Notes under the pieces: generated by a model
Databases searched by the model: none
Seen by the model: only the letters and a program-made list of their open reading frames with translations
What the model was told of the DNA's origin: nothing
Made by a program: the position numbers and the translations under genes
Part shown: positions 61,965-64,000 of the stretch, piece after piece
How the letters are laid out: each line of letters starts with the position of its first letter
Numbering within the stretch: position 1 is the stretch's first letter
Assembly: GCA_028023455.1 (NCBI GenBank)
Contig: JAQFVV010012418.1
Location: 4,585,244-4,649,243 of the forward strand
Origin: Epiperipatus broadwayi
Lineage: Eukaryota; Onychophora; Udeonychophora; Euonychophora; Peripatidae
Direction of reading: 5' to 3'
DNA length: 64,000 nt

Positions 61965-64000
61965 TTATTCTCCTATCTTCTTCAACATATAATTACAATT
62001 ATACATATAACATAATTTAGGCCTAAAAGATTGGAGTTACAGTATAATTATAAATAAGTCTATTATCTTTCAAGTAATTATTTTTCATATTTTATTATTT
62101 ATTAATATTTAGAAACCTGGATAAGATTATATAAATATTTTTTTTTATTATATTGATACCAAATAACTCTTATGTGAATGATTTCATACTATAGTAATAA
62201 ATAAAAATTATTGGTCTTTTTCATTTTCATAATTTTTAAAAATCTTAAATAATATTTAAGATCAAGTCTAGTAATTAGACGACGGTCTGTTTTGCCTAAA
62301 TATTTTAATAATAAATACAAGTATAATTTAAAATGTGTAAAATTTATTTTTGTCCACATAATCTCAAACAGTAAATAGTTAATTTATAAACCTATTATTG
62401 AGACCATTCTGTCAATTAATCAAGAATTATTTTGTTTTATTTCACATTTATTTTTGTTTTTTAATATTCCAATAACTTGATTTTGGATTTGAACATTTGC
62501 AGTTTTATGTTTCTATGCTAAAATAATCATCAAAATATTTTCTATGACACCACTCACGTTGTTATAAAAATAAAACAACGTTGGTGATAATATTTATGGG
62601 AATTAATGATAAACTATCAATATCATTCTATTTAGATGTCTAGACGACTATATCAATATACGAGTGTGTGTGAGAGGGGGAGGAAGAAAGAGAGAGAGAA
62701 AATGATATTTTCTTGAAAAGCAATGTTTATACCAAAGTAGTCATATGTGTCCAATCAGAATAATATTGGAAAAGAATAAATCAAATTCTCACAAGTGATA
62801 AAGTTATCAAAATCAAATTATCAATACATCAATTCTGCTAAGATTCTAACATGTTCAACACAGCAAACATAATAATTGCAACATTTTACAATAAGCCACA
62901 AATATATTTCATAGTTTAAGAGTATGAAAAAAGTTAATTTTCATACATTAGTGAATCACATCTCTATTTAAAAAATAATACGTTGAAAGTCCATTATTTT
63001 CATCTGTGAAAATTGCAAGACTTATTTTATTTATTTTACATTTATTATTTATATTAAATTTGTTGAAAATAAAATATTTTTATTAGTCAATATATGTGAT
63101 AATAACCAAAGCTTTCTGTACTTTCAAATCATGCTTATTCAAAATTATTATTACATGTGACCAAATGTATATGACTCCAATTGAAATAATATTGCATTAT
63201 TTATGAAACAAATATATCATATGCAAAATAAATGATTTATTTTCTTTATTTTTCATTTTAGTCCATAGAATACACTCCATAGAACTGTTGTAAAATGTTT
63301 TAGAGAGATAGAATCACAACATCAACATTCTTACCCATATTGATCTTATTTTGTAGTTTCTCTTTGTAGTCTACTCATTATTATTTTATTGTGATAAATA
63401 TTCTTCAGAATTGATAATATTATGGTCTGTATTATGATGTTACAAAGCTCTAATAAACAGAATTGTTTATAGAATCAAATGTCATTTTATGATCTACAAA
63501 ATCCAATGCTACATGACAATTCTTATTCATTGATCTTTTCTATAACTTTTCTTAATATCTAAATGGAATTTAGTGTGATACAGTAATTTTTAAATCAAGA
63601 TTGTCAGTTTTTTTTTTTGATTGGTTTGAATTCCAGAATTATCTAATGCTTTGTTAATAATCTTAGTAAATATTTTATATAGAAGTAATAAAAGATTGAT
63701 AGATCCTAAATTTCTAATACTTACTTTTTCATTTTTAATTATGTAATAAATATTTATCATTTACATTTTTGTCATATATATTTCCCAACAATTTTCCTAT
63801 TTATTCATTATTATTTTTAAAATATCCATAATGACTCCATGATATAATAGATATTTGCCATTGTTTGTAAATTTAATTGCTTATTGCACACTTTCATTTA
63901 AAACATGAATTTCTAAAAGATTTTGTCATAACTATATAATGCTACTTGGTTTTATTAATTCTTTATTACTGCATAGTTCTTAATTGAATGTTTTCAAATA
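61965..64000. other. Non-coding DNA
   Basis: No gene, RNA or repeat family is recognised. A GA-rich run occurs near 62670-62700. Confidence 0.5.

Overview
The window is AT-rich, CpG-poor, intron-containing animal DNA, almost certainly from an invertebrate. The evidence is a spliced terminal exon, GIY-YIG Penelope-like elements (PLEs), Ty3/Gypsy, LINE, hAT and tRNA-derived SINE remnants, and long AAT arrays. A lophotrochozoan such as a mollusc would fit the repeat mix and the Lsi2-like transporter, but that is a guess. Host coding sequence is scarce.

Layout. 1-7182 is non-coding and probably intronic. 7183-7715 (+) is the last exon of an ArsB/Lsi2-type anion permease. 7.9-8.75 kb is an 800-bp palindromic repeat (family A). 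12.9-13.5 kb (-) is a LINE 3' end. 15.2-15.6 kb is a hAT MITE with perfect 8-bp target duplication. 17.4-21.2 kb holds two decayed PLE 3' halves arranged head to head, each followed by a tRNA-like module; one is split by a 1.9-kb insertion with a CATG target duplication. 24.47-29.77 kb (-) is a complete but dead Ty3/Gypsy element with two LTRs, PBS, PPT and 5-bp target duplication. 34.4-35.5 kb, 38 kb, 49.9-50.3 kb and 54.3-56 kb carry dispersed families B and C. 36.3-36.57 kb is a long AAT microsatellite. 52.1-53.3 kb is a CpG-richer island with a TATA box and a possible first coding exon on the minus strand. 58.15-59.0 kb is a second, nested family A palindrome. 59.35-61.96 kb (+) is the 5' part of another Gypsy element.

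The most notable signal is RNA, not protein. Families A and B/C carry sequences that fold as type I hammerhead ribozymes with very short helix III. They have CUGANGA, GAAA, an A15.1-U16.1 pair, an unpaired H17, and a two-part helix I. At least three copies (49953-50007 minus, 58779-58837 plus, 8574-8636 plus) keep every core nucleotide, and the family B copies show a compensatory change in helix III. In the palindromes the ribozymes point outward on opposite strands, so a transcript from either strand would carry one near its 3' end. Hammerheads are known in Penelope-like elements and in retrozymes. The palindromic layout, and the same ribozyme module attached to different bodies, are the parts that look new.

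No bacterial-type operon, CRISPR array or complete rRNA/tRNA gene is present.
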